Shown: piece after piece, positions 1 to 11,253 of the stretch
Layout: each line of letters opens with the position of its first letter
Position numbering within the stretch: the first letter of the stretch is position 1
Assembly (NCBI GenBank): GCA_013368375.1
Contig: JAACJP010000047.1
Coordinates: forward strand, 124,001-188,000
DNA length: 64,000 bases
Reading direction: 5' to 3'
Origin: Tricholomella constricta
Lineage: Eukaryota; Basidiomycota; Agaricomycetes; Agaricales; Lyophyllaceae
Program-made: the position numbers and the translations under genes
Notes under the pieces: model-generated
Seen by the model: only the letters and a program-made list of their open reading frames with translations
The model's database searches: none
What the model was told of the DNA's origin: nothing

Positions 1-655
1 ATATAATATCCTTTTCTCTCGGGGCTGCCCAACGAGATGAGGCATCTTTCGACATTTCAGGAGTCTCACGAGCATGGAGTAGCACGAAGACTTGACGCCC
101 GAGGTCGAGTTCCACACATTAACCCGTCGTTCCAAAGAAGCTAGTCTGAAAACTATTAGCCCATTGCTACTGCGCTCGCGCATACGTCTGTCTGTACTTG
201 GTATATATGTATATACATCTGAACAGGAGAAGCTACAGCTTTAATGCGGGACCCAGCATAGAGCCGCTGTGATGATCTGGGAAAAGGCCATGGAAGAAGA
301 GAAGGAAATACTACTAGGAGTAGTCCGAGTAGACTCCTTATTATGTGGTCGAAGGAAACCAGCGAGTGCAATATTTGGAGTATACTTATTCTTACCTTTT
401 GTCTCTTTTTAGTGCATGAATAAGGTCACTAGGATGTATGTAGGAGACGGCTGGAAGAACCAGTACTATCCTGCCTGCGACGACAACGGCAAGGATTTCG
501 AAAAAAATGGCATAACTCTTGGACCAACCGAAAGATCTGTGTCACTGAGGATCTCGGGAGGACTGATTATATCTAAAATAATAATAAAACGTCCGAAGCA
601 AAGGCACCGCAGGTGCAATACATACTGATACAAGGTTTCATACAGAAAATGCAAG
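1..655. other. no recognisable gene
   Basis: I see no protein family here. Short open frames exist on both strands (one on the minus strand at 156-371 has a hydrophobic start), but none has recognisable domains or a convincing splice pattern. The stretch lies downstream of the minus-strand RTC1-like gene and probably contains its 3' flank. Confidence 0.4.
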
Positions 656-3600
656 TCACGGATTCTCTGGGCTAACGCTCGCCGCCCAACAGAAATGCCC
701 ACACCCAGCAGCACAACGGTAACCCGCAAGCTTGGTCGCTGCACTCGTCCGCTGCGGACAGCCCAGCTCTATAGAGGACTCGAAGGCGCTGTTCAGATTG
801 GCGATGGAGCTGCTGAAATCCTCTTCCGTACTATTTGACGCAGTTCTCCTTCTGATGGGGCTTGCTTCGATTTCCGGAGGCGCAAACGAACTGGGCAAAT
901 CGACCATGGGACGTTGTGAGTAGTAGGCTCGATAACACGCTTGGTGGCCACCATGGGAACATATCGAGCATTGGAACAATAGAGCTCGTACGGGGAGGCG
1001 GCTGGAACGAGATATGAGGCTCAGTGAAATCCTAACTCAGGGTGTGACTCACCATATCGAGCACTTGACAGAAGATGTTTTGCATGCCAAACAAAACGCA
1101 TATCCTCCTTTGACCGCCGGTCCTGGAATGGGCGAGCCGGCTGCCACCACGATAGGCTTTCGGCATCGACCACAAGCTGTATATATGGTAGTTTCCAACT
1201 GAAGTTACGGTACATAAGCGACGCTTGGACCAGCAGTGGGAGAAGGCGTCTTACCAAAGTAGTTGTGCGAATATCTTCCACCTGACAGTACTTACGAAGA
1301 TAAGCGGAGCAGGCGTGCAACCGACGCCGTGTTAAGAGGTCTGGTAATAGCAGATGAGTATGGCGATTTGAATCTGAAGAGCATCAACAGACCGATGTAG
1401 GACTCCAAGAAACGACCGGCTCGTCGCTTGGATATCTTCAGTTCGTCGGCTGCAAGCACAGACAGCATGGCACACATTTGGATGTCACCCTGCGTAAGGA
1501 TCGAGTAAGGATCATCATTGAGTTGGAGCAGAGCGATAACCATCCTACCTCATCCGCAAAACGCTCCAAAGCCTCTCGAAGAGCCGTCCAAGCAGTCTCC
1601 CGAAACCTCTTCTCGTCTGCGGTGACCATCTCTATCCGCCGATCAGTCATCTGGGCTGGATCTACTTCGAGTTCTGTCTTTTCATCTGCGACGAAAGGTA
1701 GGTCCAGAGCAAGTTCGGATACGGGCATTGACTTGCGCCGATCGTGCTTTGCGCGCACATCGCGCATGGCTTCTTCCGGCTTCACCCCCGCCTCCCCCTC
1801 ATGTGCATTGAACGAGACTTCCCCGGCTGTCACGGTTCGTATGCTGCTATGGGACTCGTGGCGGACCAAGGAACGCGTAGGAGGCGCCGGTGCCGCAAGA
1901 GAGGCGACAGTAGAGCTTCGACTACGAGATTTCATTCGCGAAGGGTGCCGCTTCAACTTCGACGATTTTCGTTTGGGTGCGGAGGTAATGGGCCTTTCAG
2001 AACCGGAGTCGGTCGATCGAGGCGAAGGTGAAGAAGATTGATCGCCGCCGTCGTCATGATATCTCTCCCTGCTTTCGTCTTCCGTCCACTGCTGCTGTCC
2101 GGCAACCCGTGACAAGGGACTGGGCGTAGGAATTCCCCTGGATGGCAGTAGACCAGGTGACGTTAGAGGTTGAAGGCTGATTTCATCGTCGCTATATCCT
2201 CCGTTGGTAGCCTCGTCTCCACCATCACTCCCGCTCGCGGACGAGGAATCTGAATCATCTAGAGCTCCTTCGCCGACATGGCGCAGGCTGCCACTTCTAT
2301 CAGCAGGGCTGAGAGAACCTTGGGCAGAGATAGAGGGACGCCGATAGACAGATATCGATGACCTGCGGGAGAAATCGGATTCCCCATTTTCACGCGAGCT
2401 AAAGATAGACGGGCGACGAGGGGTCACGGACGGGAGGGCAATTGGGATCTGGCGTGGTGAGGATGTGTTCGACGAAGCTGGGGTTATTTTCCGAGAAGTT
2501 GAAGCGGAAGCACTTCGCGGCGCGATTACGGATGCACGACTGGGACTCGACTTTCGAAGCTCGGACGGGTTAGAGACCGAAGCAGGGAATGTGTATGAAC
2601 TGGGTGTCACGGCGGGCGCGGATGGCGAATGTGGCATTGGGTGACTGTGATGTATAGAAGGTGCTTTTGTGCAGCTTGGGGGTGCAGGACGCGTTGCCGG
2701 CATTACTTCAGTCAAAGATGCGCCAAGCAACAGCCATGTTTGAGCTAGATGATCTCGTCTGGTTTGGAACGCGACCTGAAGCTTCGTGAGCGATGTTATT
2801 ACGGTGCAGTCAAGTAACACATACGCGAGCATTAACGGCACATAATGTAGGTCGATCGCCACCGTGGAATACATAACCACGGGCGAGCCGATTAAAAGCT
2901 TCCAGGTCGCTAGGAGTTCCACTTTGGAAGGTCCCTACGTCTTGTGATATAGGGGCAAAGCGTTCATCGCCAAGGGCTTTCATTTTGATTTGTTGTTTCT
3001 CCGCAAGTAGTCGGCGGTCGGGAGGCCTGTAAATAAAACGATTAGTTGTGTACATACTCATAACCATGAGAAATCAGGACATGTCGTCATAAGGAATTTG
3101 CCATTCTGATTCTACATCAGCAACAAAGGTCAATGAACCTGACGCTTCCCAGGTGGCAGCGGTGCTCGTAACGGCGTCAACAGGTTTAGTGCAGTGTCGC
3201 AAGTCAATCTGCGAAAAGGTTCCAGAAGAGTTCTGCGTCCACATCACATCGGGATCGCCGAAAACGAGATCTAGAAAGCGAAAGGTGAGACGACGGCAAT
3301 CTGATCATGAGGGAAACAGGCATACCCGTTACACCACTTTCTCCCGCTGACCCGGTGACCGACCATTTCGGGATCCAGCCCCTCCTTACGTCCCAAATCT
3401 CAACAGCATCCCCAGCAATAGCTGTTCTGCTATCGGCACCATGCCTGTCTCCCTCGTTGCTGACACCAGCTCCACCGGCACCAATGGCATTGTTCTGTGC
3501 CAGATCTGGATTCGATCCCGAGGAAAACTCCACATTCGACACGACCGCAAGCTCGCATTCATAAGCCGGGCGCCAAACCACGCGTCGGACGGGGAAGGAC

Positions 3601-4732
3601 GGGTGAAGTGTGTAAGAAGGTTTGCTCGGCATCCGTGTGTTGGCACCGGGTCCCGTGAGATCCCATACTTTAACGCAACGGTCTAATCCACCACTCACAA
3701 GCCAACCTAGTCCGTTTCCAACTGCGTCAACGCTTGATATAGCAGTTTGGCTTGCGGGGTTAGAGAAGGAGCGGCAGCACCAATCTAGAGTAGTCACGGA
3801 AGCCGTATGTGCGACAGGCAGGCGATCAAGCAAGCCCCTTTGCCCATTTTTGAGATCCCATCGATAGATACTACCATTGTCAAGCCCAACGACGGCATGA
3901 AGAGGGTTCCAGGTGCTCGGGGAGAAGACAACACTGCGCACAGACGTGGGGTGGTGAATCCTCATGAGCGATCGGGACATGTCTCGTAAGTCCTACTTGA
4001 AATCGTCAGAACGCCCCCAAGAAATAACGGAGTTCACTCACCCATACCCGCAGGTCACCGTCGGCCGAGCCGGTGATACAGTAGTGATGTACGATATGTG
4101 ATACGGACAATGCGTTGATGGAACGGAGATGATCCTTCGATCTTCGCTCTAGGGTCAATCAGCCAAAGTCGCAGTGTAAGACAAATATTGCCCACCATAC
4201 TTGCTCGGCCCAGTCTTATTAAGATCCCACATAATTAATTCGCCGTTGCGAGCACTTGTTAAAATCTTATTGTTGAATACTGCCAAGATGGGACGCGTTA
4301 AAAGTCGAAAAAACGCGAATTTTGGCGAGCGCACCACCATGGCCCCAAGCCACATCCGTGCTTGCGCAGTCAATCTTCAAGCCACTTCCGTCCCATAGGT
4401 TTCGAGACGCGTCGATACGTTGACCTCCGCGTCCAACTGATGATTTATGCCCTGGATTAGGCCTTGACCCATCCGAGATATGAATAATTCTGAGAGCTTC
4501 AAGCACATTAGCTAGCCATATTGTTCTAAGCCTCCTTGAAATACCGACATTCTTTCCCAGTGACCGCACATCTTACTCCATCCTCACTCTGGGAAATTGC
4601 ACCTCCTCCGGTTGGCGTGGCACGATAGAGGCGAACGTTTCGAGTTGGGCCCTGATATCCATAGCTCCTCGAGTCCGCATACAAGCCAGAAGGATTCAGC
4701 GATGCTTGGATGCTGAGCTGAGGATGGTTCAT
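656..4732 (-). CDS. RTC1: WDR24/RTC1-like WD40 protein (SEA/GATOR2 complex subunit)
   Basis: Multi-exon gene on the minus strand. The first exon (from 4732) leads into WD repeats. One passage around 4195-4250 reads GELIMWDLNKTG, a near-invariant segment of Rtc1/Sea2 (human WDR24). Others read GSADGDLRVW and SGGLDRCVKVWDL (about 3680-3740). Splicing is consistent: GKE-S joins at the first intron, and WDLNKTGPSKY joins RRSKDHLRSINAL across an intron near 4145-4195. A long Ser/Pro/Arg-rich low-complexity middle (about 1500-2700) separates the propeller from the C-terminus. The C-terminus (656-979) has CSICSHGGHQACY and GYRCAAGCGHFCW, the zinc-binding RING-like end of the family. In yeast and animals this protein is part of SEACAT/GATOR2, which acts upstream of TORC1 at the vacuole or lysosome. 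Internal exon borders were not all resolved. Confidence 0.85.
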
Positions 4733-6311
4733 AACATGAAGGAGACGAGAGGCTCAAGCACCGGGACCAAGCCCGACGCCAAGTTTGGCTTTATTTACAT
4801 CCCAGCACTTAGACAAGTCCGCAAGTTTGAACAGGATGAACTTTCTTTAAACCTTTAAATTCGTCCATATCTACCTTGAAGGATTGCTTGAGATCTACTT
4901 GCTGTCTAGGGATCATCAAGATCTCGCTCTCCTCTTCTGAACTAGTTTTTACTTCCGTTAATGGATAATCTTCTCTGGGCTGTCTGTCTAGCCGCGTTGT
5001 GATCGCTCGCGCTCGCGCTCATGCATGTCCTTGATTCCTTAGCTTTTCGCCTTGTCGAGCGGACTCTAGGAATACAGTTGGGACCTTCCATCCCAATGGC
5101 GGAATCGACTGGCATTTCCTGACACATCACAGCCGACATCTCGCAAACAAGTGATCATCCACGTTTCGAACTCGACGACTTGGGCTTTCCATCAAGTAAA
5201 TTACGAAACCTGTCGCCTCGATTGAGCTTTCACGATCATGACTTGACATGGGGCTCCGATCAAAAAGTCCTCGTTTTTGTGGAGACCTTCTCGCATCGGT
5301 AGTTTACTACACCCCACGGTAATACCTCCCCCGATCGTCATTTTATGGTTTATCACACCCCTTCGGATATCGCAGTCCATACCGGTTGTCGAGTGCCTCT
5401 CTATTCGGCAACTCTTTCAACTTCGCAAGCCAATGTGTCTTGCATCTTATGTGTCACGCTTATCTCCTGGAAGATCCGGCGTTATCTCTGGTTTCTGGGA
5501 AGGCCAGAGCTTCCTTGGGGCCTGATGATCGCAACGTGTTCAGGCAACGATGGTTTCTTTCTACTTAAAGAGGCTTTACGAATTCATCTCGCCATCTCAC
5601 CATTCATTGGTCGAAGATTCTAGGGTGCTCTTTGCATCATTTCGATCTGCTTTCCCTCAAGGAACCCAAGAATAATTCTGGCCGTGATGGACAGATGATC
5701 TGGAATGCTTCCACCTCCGTTTCCAAATGTCTGGAAGCCTTAAAAGTAAAGCTTTCGAACAGGATCTCATCTTCCTCTGTGAATGTACAAAGAATATGCC
5801 TATTCAAGTAAGGACTTCAGTGATATTGTTTTCGGACTGCACATTGCAAAGCAACTGCGGATGTTCGTTAAATCTCCAAATCTCAACTCCGCGACTTGCT
5901 TGGTGCAATCCCCGGACATTATCTGGATCAAATTCACGGACAAGTCCACTTTCTGGGCGTACCTGTTCCGGACTGTGTACTGCGTGTACCAGCGAAGGGA
6001 ATAATGAACACGAGGGAATCACTGGTCACTATTCACAAGTGATTGTCAGAAGGTCATGTTGAGTCGTAAATATAGAGTTCGCGGAAACTATTAACGAGGC
6101 AGAAAAAAAGTGAGATTTACAGTCAACTTATGTTCACTCCACAAGTATTTTTGGAATCCAGGAGAAAAATATCAGACCTCACGACGCGTTTGGACTTCCC
6201 CCACTCGCGTCGAAACACGAATGTGGCGCCAGAAAAATACATCATCGAGAGACACGCGCTGAATCACGTCGCCATGGTATATATCTGTCATGTAGGAGGT
6301 AACCAGAAGTA
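4733..6311. other. intergenic region with possible decayed coding sequence
   Basis: No family was recognised. On the plus strand, stretches such as 5150-5275 and 5360-5800 read open over 40-70 codons with protein-like composition (Leu, Ser, His). They are interrupted by stops and frame changes without clear intron borders, so a degraded or poorly modelled gene is possible. The first 150 bases should contain the RTC1-like promoter. Confidence 0.25.
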
Positions 6312-7502
6312 CTATAGCTTCGGCGAGATCATATGTGCGACGCTAGCTGGATCAAGCACCGCCTGGGGATAAGGCACTGTCGATCCTCGCAAATGTTCGA
6401 ATCCACCATCCACAGGCAAAATCTGGCCTGTGATGTACGCCGCGGCGTCACTAAACAAGAAGACTGCTGCATTTGCAACGTCGTCGACATGTCCCATGCG
6501 CCCAGCGGGGTATGCGGGAGCCCGGTGCTCACCAGCCTTTAGAGAAAGCCGGTCCATGCCTTCCGTGGCCCCAATCGGCCCTGGAGCAATCACATTTGAC
6601 CGAACGCCGTGGGGCCCTTCTTCTACTGCTACCACGGCGGAAAGGGCGTCAACCCCTGCTTTTGCAGCGGAGACGTGGGCTTGGAAAGGCGTGCCTGTCG
6701 GTCGGGAGGTTTAAATGGATGAACAATGAAAAAGGACTATATATCGTACCGTTATAATGGAGCGTAGCGCTTACATGGATGTAGGAACCCTTGGCTGCCC
6801 TAACGTGAGCAATCGTTGCTTTGATCGTGTTGTAAGTGCCGAGCTGTTAGTATTAATGAGTGAGCGAGGCATCCTGCCAGGTCGTGTTGCTTAAGGACGA
6901 GATGCATACCGTGTCAATTTCGAGCACAGTGCGAAAGGCGTTCTCAGACAGACCGGAGATTGGAGCTAGGAAGTTTCCTGCCGCGCCTAAAATTCCAAGG
7001 ACAGAGATAAGGACTAAATGCCAGGAAATTCTGCGTCAATGTTTCCTTACCACAAATGACAAAGTCGATTCTGCCAAATTTCTCGATGGTCTTGCGAACG
7101 GCATCTTGAAGGGTCTTTGGCTCACGTACATCCGCTTGTGCAGGGATACATATCTGCCCAGTGGCTTCGGACAGCTCCTTGGCGGTCTGTGTCAACCTGT
7201 CTAGCCTGTAATCCCAAAGGCGGTGCATGAGAACAAGAAGCATACGCGTTTCCATAGACGCAACTGTGCGGCGAACTTACTTCCGTCCGAGTATGACAGC
7301 ATTTGCACCGTGGCGCATCTGAAACCGACACATGTAAAGTAAATCCTCGAAACGAGGTCCCATGACTTACCACAGCTTCTGTCATTCCACGACATATCCC
7401 CGAACCACCTCCGGTGCAGAAAAGCACTTTGCCTCTGAAGATTTCAGGCTTAAAGACGGCGGCAGAATCGACCTGGGGAACGACGTAGGGTGCTGGAGCC
7501 AT
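6312..7502 (-). CDS. short-chain dehydrogenase/reductase, 2,4-dienoyl-CoA reductase-like
   Basis: The protein starts [13 protein letters not shown] at 7502 and carries the Rossmann nucleotide-binding motif as [11 protein letters not shown], slightly unlike the canonical TGxxxGIG. Spliced exons then give [29 protein letters not shown] (about 7070-7165) and [21 protein letters not shown] (about 6610-6670), whose Lys matches the SDR catalytic Lys. [20 protein letters not shown] and the C-terminal [12 protein letters not shown] follow. This order matches peroxisomal 2,4-dienoyl-CoA reductase (Sps19/DECR2 family), which uses NADPH to reduce dienoyl-CoA intermediates in beta-oxidation of unsaturated fatty acids. 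The protein ends SPKL, a weak match to the SKL-type peroxisomal signal. About five small introns are inferred. Another peroxisomal SDR is the main alternative. Confidence 0.8.
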
Positions 7503-8304
7503 TATAACACAGATATAGAGACAAGGAGTGGACGAAGGGGCTTTCAGTGACTTACCCCGATTGTCGACGCTCTTGAAGCCCGACAAGCATCGGGACCGGG
7601 CAGCTGGACAACCGGTCGTGCGCATGCATCGTTTGCAACGCACGTGACGCTCTCGTAACGGTCACGACACAGAAGGCAACGCGTTGCACGCGCTGGATAA
7701 CCTTAAAACTTCAACGGTTCCCCAGTTCTCGATAATCCGCGCGGCATGTGTACCTGAGTCAAAGAGATGTCGTGGACCATATCTGCATCAGCGACATCAA
7801 ACCAAGTTTGATATCAGCGCCAACGTGCTTTGTACTGGAGAGGGCTCCATTCTGCTTCCAAGGAGGCTGCCATTATAATTAGTCTTTCAATTTCGGAGAA
7901 TTTTGTGTATTGTGAGATTTCATTGACACTCTACAAGTTGCAGATTTACGCTGACACCATGGAAATACCATTGAATCTTCTGTACCATAATTACAGGGCA
8001 CTGTTCAAGGCAAATAAATATTGGTATTGTAAGCCGCCGATTTGTCTATGGTATCAGGGTAGTATGTCCAAGAAATCCACCAATGAGTGCTGGAAAGCAG
8101 GAAGCTTCTAGCTGGGGCTTAAGTACCGCGGAGGTTTGAATAGATGACTGTACCTCATTCACTTTGCCCTACTCCACCGCCTATCACATGTCTAACCCTT
8201 CACCTATCGCCTAGCGTGCAATATTCTTTCCAAGTCATGCACTAGCTGTCAATTTTTTTCCTACTCCTTGTCAAGGGTGCCAGCCCAAACCTGCTTGTCA
8301 GTAG
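7503..8304. other. intergenic, nothing recognised
   Basis: This stretch lies between the start of the SDR gene and the 3' end of the TDP2-like gene. It contains only short open frames with no recognisable domain. The first few hundred bases upstream of 7502 should hold the SDR promoter; no convincing TATA box was picked out. Confidence 0.3.
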
Positions 8305-9240
8305 TCAGATGGTAAAGGTACATCTCAGCCCGCAATGGTCACTCCAAGGGATCTCAACAGATTCCTCGCCCGGTCTGGGTATCTCAATAGAACCAGGGCG
8401 CAGGACTTCCATTTCCTTAGCACTTAAGCCCATCATTGTAATCTTGTCCAACCTGCCCGGCCCCAGTCCGTCCCGCCGTTCCACGCCGACACCCCACGTA
8501 GCTCCATCAGGGTCTGCCCTCCCATGCAATGCGACCCATGCATCTACCAGTTTGTTCTTGTCAACGAGCTCATCATCCTCGGGGCTGATGGCATTGAAGT
8601 CGCCTGCAATGATCCCGCCACCGCATCCCGGCTCGCGCAGGACATTGGCCAGTATCTCCATCTGCTGGGCGCGATAGTGTAGCGTATCCCCGAGTGAGTC
8701 GAGGTGCACGTTGATGAAATGGAAGACTGTGCCCGGCGTGGTTGGGGGTATGACGTCTACACAAAGCCCATCCCTCCCATACTTGCTGGGGAGTGTCACG
8801 CGGGAGACGCGCCCAAGCATGAGCTTTTTCCCTCCCTCGATCACATCGCCTTCCTTGTGCGAATTCAGACCGGAGGCAAAACGTGCGCTGGACAGCAACG
8901 TCATGGTCGCAAAGGGCACTTTCTCGAACGACGTTTGGTCCTCGGCGTCAGTCACCAGGAAGGCAGCACGCACTCTCGCATCGTCCAGGAGAGAGGCGCG
9001 GACATCTGGCGTAACTTCTTGGAGAAAGATGATATCAGGAGATTTCGGTCCCTCGAGGATATGGCCAAGGATAAGTTTGGCGCGTGAGACGGCCCGCGAG
9101 GAGAAGGCGTCGATGTTCCATGATGTGAGAGAAAGCCTCTGCGTGACTTGGCTCTGTGCATTTCTTGAAGATACTGGTGCCCACCTTCGGGTGGAGGGGT
9201 TGAAGGCAGAAAGAGTACGCCAGAGTCTGTTGGTGGCCAT
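8305..9240 (-). CDS. endonuclease/exonuclease/phosphatase family protein, TDP2-like
   Basis: Single open frame of 311 residues without introns. Family motifs appear in order: SWNID near residue 40, IIFLQEV near residue 70 (metal-binding Glu), HFINVHLDS near residue 173, GIIAGDFNAIS near residue 213, and the C-terminal SDHCGL near residue 303 with the catalytic Asp-His. This set is diagnostic of the Mg-dependent EEP fold, and the spacing resembles tyrosyl-DNA phosphodiesterase 2, which removes topoisomerase-II adducts from 5' DNA ends. The N-terminus is Arg/Ser-rich without a clear signal peptide. The substrate cannot be read from sequence alone: other EEP proteins such as CCR4-like nucleases share these motifs, though the short length and the SWN and SDHCGL forms favour TDP2. 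Confidence 0.8.
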   Translation of the reverse strand: MATNRLWRTLSAFNPSTRRWAPVSSRNAQSQVTQRLSLTSWNIDAFSSRAVSRAKLILGHILEGPKSPDIIFLQEVTPDVRASLLDDARVRAAFLVTDAEDQTSFEKVPFATMTLLSSARFASGLNSHKEGDVIEGGKKLMLGRVSRVTLPSKYGRDGLCVDVIPPTTPGTVFHFINVHLDSLGDTLHYRAQQMEILANVLREPGCGGGIIAGDFNAISPEDDELVDKNKLVDAWVALHGRADPDGATWGVGVERRDGLGPGRLDKITMMGLSAKEMEVLRPGSIEIPRPGEESVEIPWSDHCGLRCTFTI

Positions 9241-9715
9241 GACGGTGTAGGTAGGTGTGGATATGTGGTAGGCGGTGGAGCAGCGCCGAGTGATTAGGCA
9301 CAGCCACCTAAATAAACTTCCCTGGTACTTAAAAGCTTAAACCCCAGCCAGAAGCTTCCCGTTTTCCACTAAGATTTGGCAAGTTTAAACAAGAAAGGCG
9401 GCATGCAACGGCGTGAAGATTATCTTGATCTCCCGGGCCGTAACCGAGACTGTGATCTCCAGTGATCTGAGACAAAAAGTCTTATGAAATTTGAAATACT
9501 CACAACCGCCGGCAGTCCTCGATCGAAGGAATGCCCATGGGATATCGTCGTGAGTTATGTACAGCAGCATTCAGCAAAGTAGGAAATACAATATTATACA
9601 ATGTATCAAGAAGACTGCCAGAGAGCAAATGAGAAAGCGATTAGATGTCAATAGATAATGTAAACCGAGAAAAGACGCCCAAAACCAATTGAATGACCAC
9701 GGAACATGACCCCTT
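9241..9715. other. intergenic, nothing recognised
   Basis: This stretch contains the 5' flank of the minus-strand TDP2-like gene and the 3' flank of the HMG-box gene. No coding, RNA or repeat feature was recognised. Confidence 0.3.
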
Positions 9716-11253
9716 CTAATCCCTCGGCGTCCAGTACCCCTGGGGGCCACCTAGACCTGAACTTGGCGTAAATGGCTGTGATAGTGAATAGTTCGAGATG
9801 GAGGGAAGCCCTCGTGGCACGCCGGACTGGCGCTCCGCGTACAAATTTCCGTCTCGACCTGCGTTGGAATGGTATGGATGGGCTGGGTTGGATAACGACG
9901 GCGATAAGGACAAATCAGGGTTGTCGAACTCTCTGCCGACGAGAAGCGGTGGCTGCATCGGTCCAGCACTATACGAAGATGATGGAACGGATTGTGGATG
10001 GGATAAGGACGAAAGACACCCTGGTGGTGCATCGCTGGGAAAGAAAGGAGAGCTGAGCGTTTGCAAAAGTGGGGAACCGGCAGGATTGGCTCCAGACGGG
10101 TGTCCAGACCGTTGCCAAGTGGGGGACGCTGACGGCCGATGAGCTTTGGGTGCAGCAAGAGACAACGAGATTCTTTCTGACGGTTCTGCTGGGCCCAGCC
10201 AAGGCGACGGACGAACCGAAGGGAGATTCCAGTTTGTGTTACCGCCAACTGAGCTATGGCCGTATATGGGGACCGGTTGTGATTGTGGGCGGCTCTGGCT
10301 TTGAGCGGCCATGTATGTATATTGCTGACCCACATGCGGCGATTGTCCGGATGCATTTTCCTGAAGTATACGAGCTCCTCCGCCCATAGGTTCGTAAGAT
10401 AGACGATTTTCGTGAACACTGGATCGCGGCTGCCCGGCTGACGGATATGCATATGGCGACGCGCGAGATGGTGGCGGATGGTAATTGGGGTGATCACCGT
10501 GAGTATGTACGTCGTGGCTAGGACGCGAACGATGCAATTCTGGCATGATGGTGTCAGGCGCGCTAATGTCCTCTCCGTCGGTAGGAGAGTCTCCTGCATC
10601 CTCAAAACCCATATCATCCCTTGCGTCTAATGGAGACTGGCTGTCGGACGGACGTAATCCGGGTACCTCTGGTTTGCGCTTCCTCCGAGAATTATTCGGT
10701 CGCCGTCGATAAACATAGTCGGGATACTTTGAGTTGAATGTATCTTTTAATAATCTGGCTTGTTCCTGATAGAACTGTTTTTCTGTCTGAGATTAAAATC
10801 AATAAGAAGTCGCGAAGGCTCAAGATATGCTCACCGCTTGCATATTGTTCCATTCTTTGCTCAAAATCTTGCTTATCTCGCCTGTACGCAAAGCTTGATT
10901 CTCCGCGGAAACCTGTGGTCGTCGCCGACGAGCGAATATCATGAATGCGTTCATAGGACGTTTTGGCGTGCCGTCGGTATTTAACGTCTGGGATGTTAAT
11001 GCTGAATAATCGTCTAAATGAGAAGGAAGCCTTAATGACACGGAAGGTCGACTGAGTATACCCAGTACATACCTTCACTGTCCAACTCGGCCTTTGCAAC
11101 CTCGTGGTATGAGGTGTAATTCCCGTCTTCTGAATCTGACACCGAGCCCCGCTCATCCCGCCCCCCCTGCAGCGTACCTCCATGGATGGGACCATTATGT
11201 TGCGTGAGTAGTGCAGGCGCCCTCCTTTTGCTGTCGAATCCGGTGCGACTCAT
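9716..11253 (-). CDS. HMG-box (MATA_HMG/SOX-type) transcription factor
   Basis: Three main exons. The first (from ATG at 11253) is charged and unstructured. The second holds the start of the HMG box, KRPMNAFMIFARRRRPQVSA then TGEISKILSKEWNNM (about 10840-10970). After an intron near 10780-10840 the box completes as QFYQEQARLLKDTFNSKYPD, followed by the basic tail RRRPNNSRRKRK (about 10690-10770). The remaining 300 or so residues are Pro/Ser/Gln/Gly-rich and disordered, ending near 9716. The box is of the sequence-specific SOX/MATA type (NAFMIF start, basic tail) rather than the HMGB type. In basidiomycetes such factors control mating, dikaryon and fruiting programmes (Pcc1 and Prf1 are examples), but which orthologue this is cannot be told here. 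An in-frame Met at 11337 is an alternative start. Confidence 0.85.

Noticed and set aside
1478..2041. 187-codon open frame on the plus strand
   Set aside because: It lies antisense to the low-complexity Ser/Arg-rich part of the RTC1-like gene and has the composition expected of its complement.
8704..9250. Two plus-strand frames of 127 and 179 codons
   Set aside because: Both are antisense to the intronless TDP2-like gene, whose five family motifs make the minus strand the coding one.
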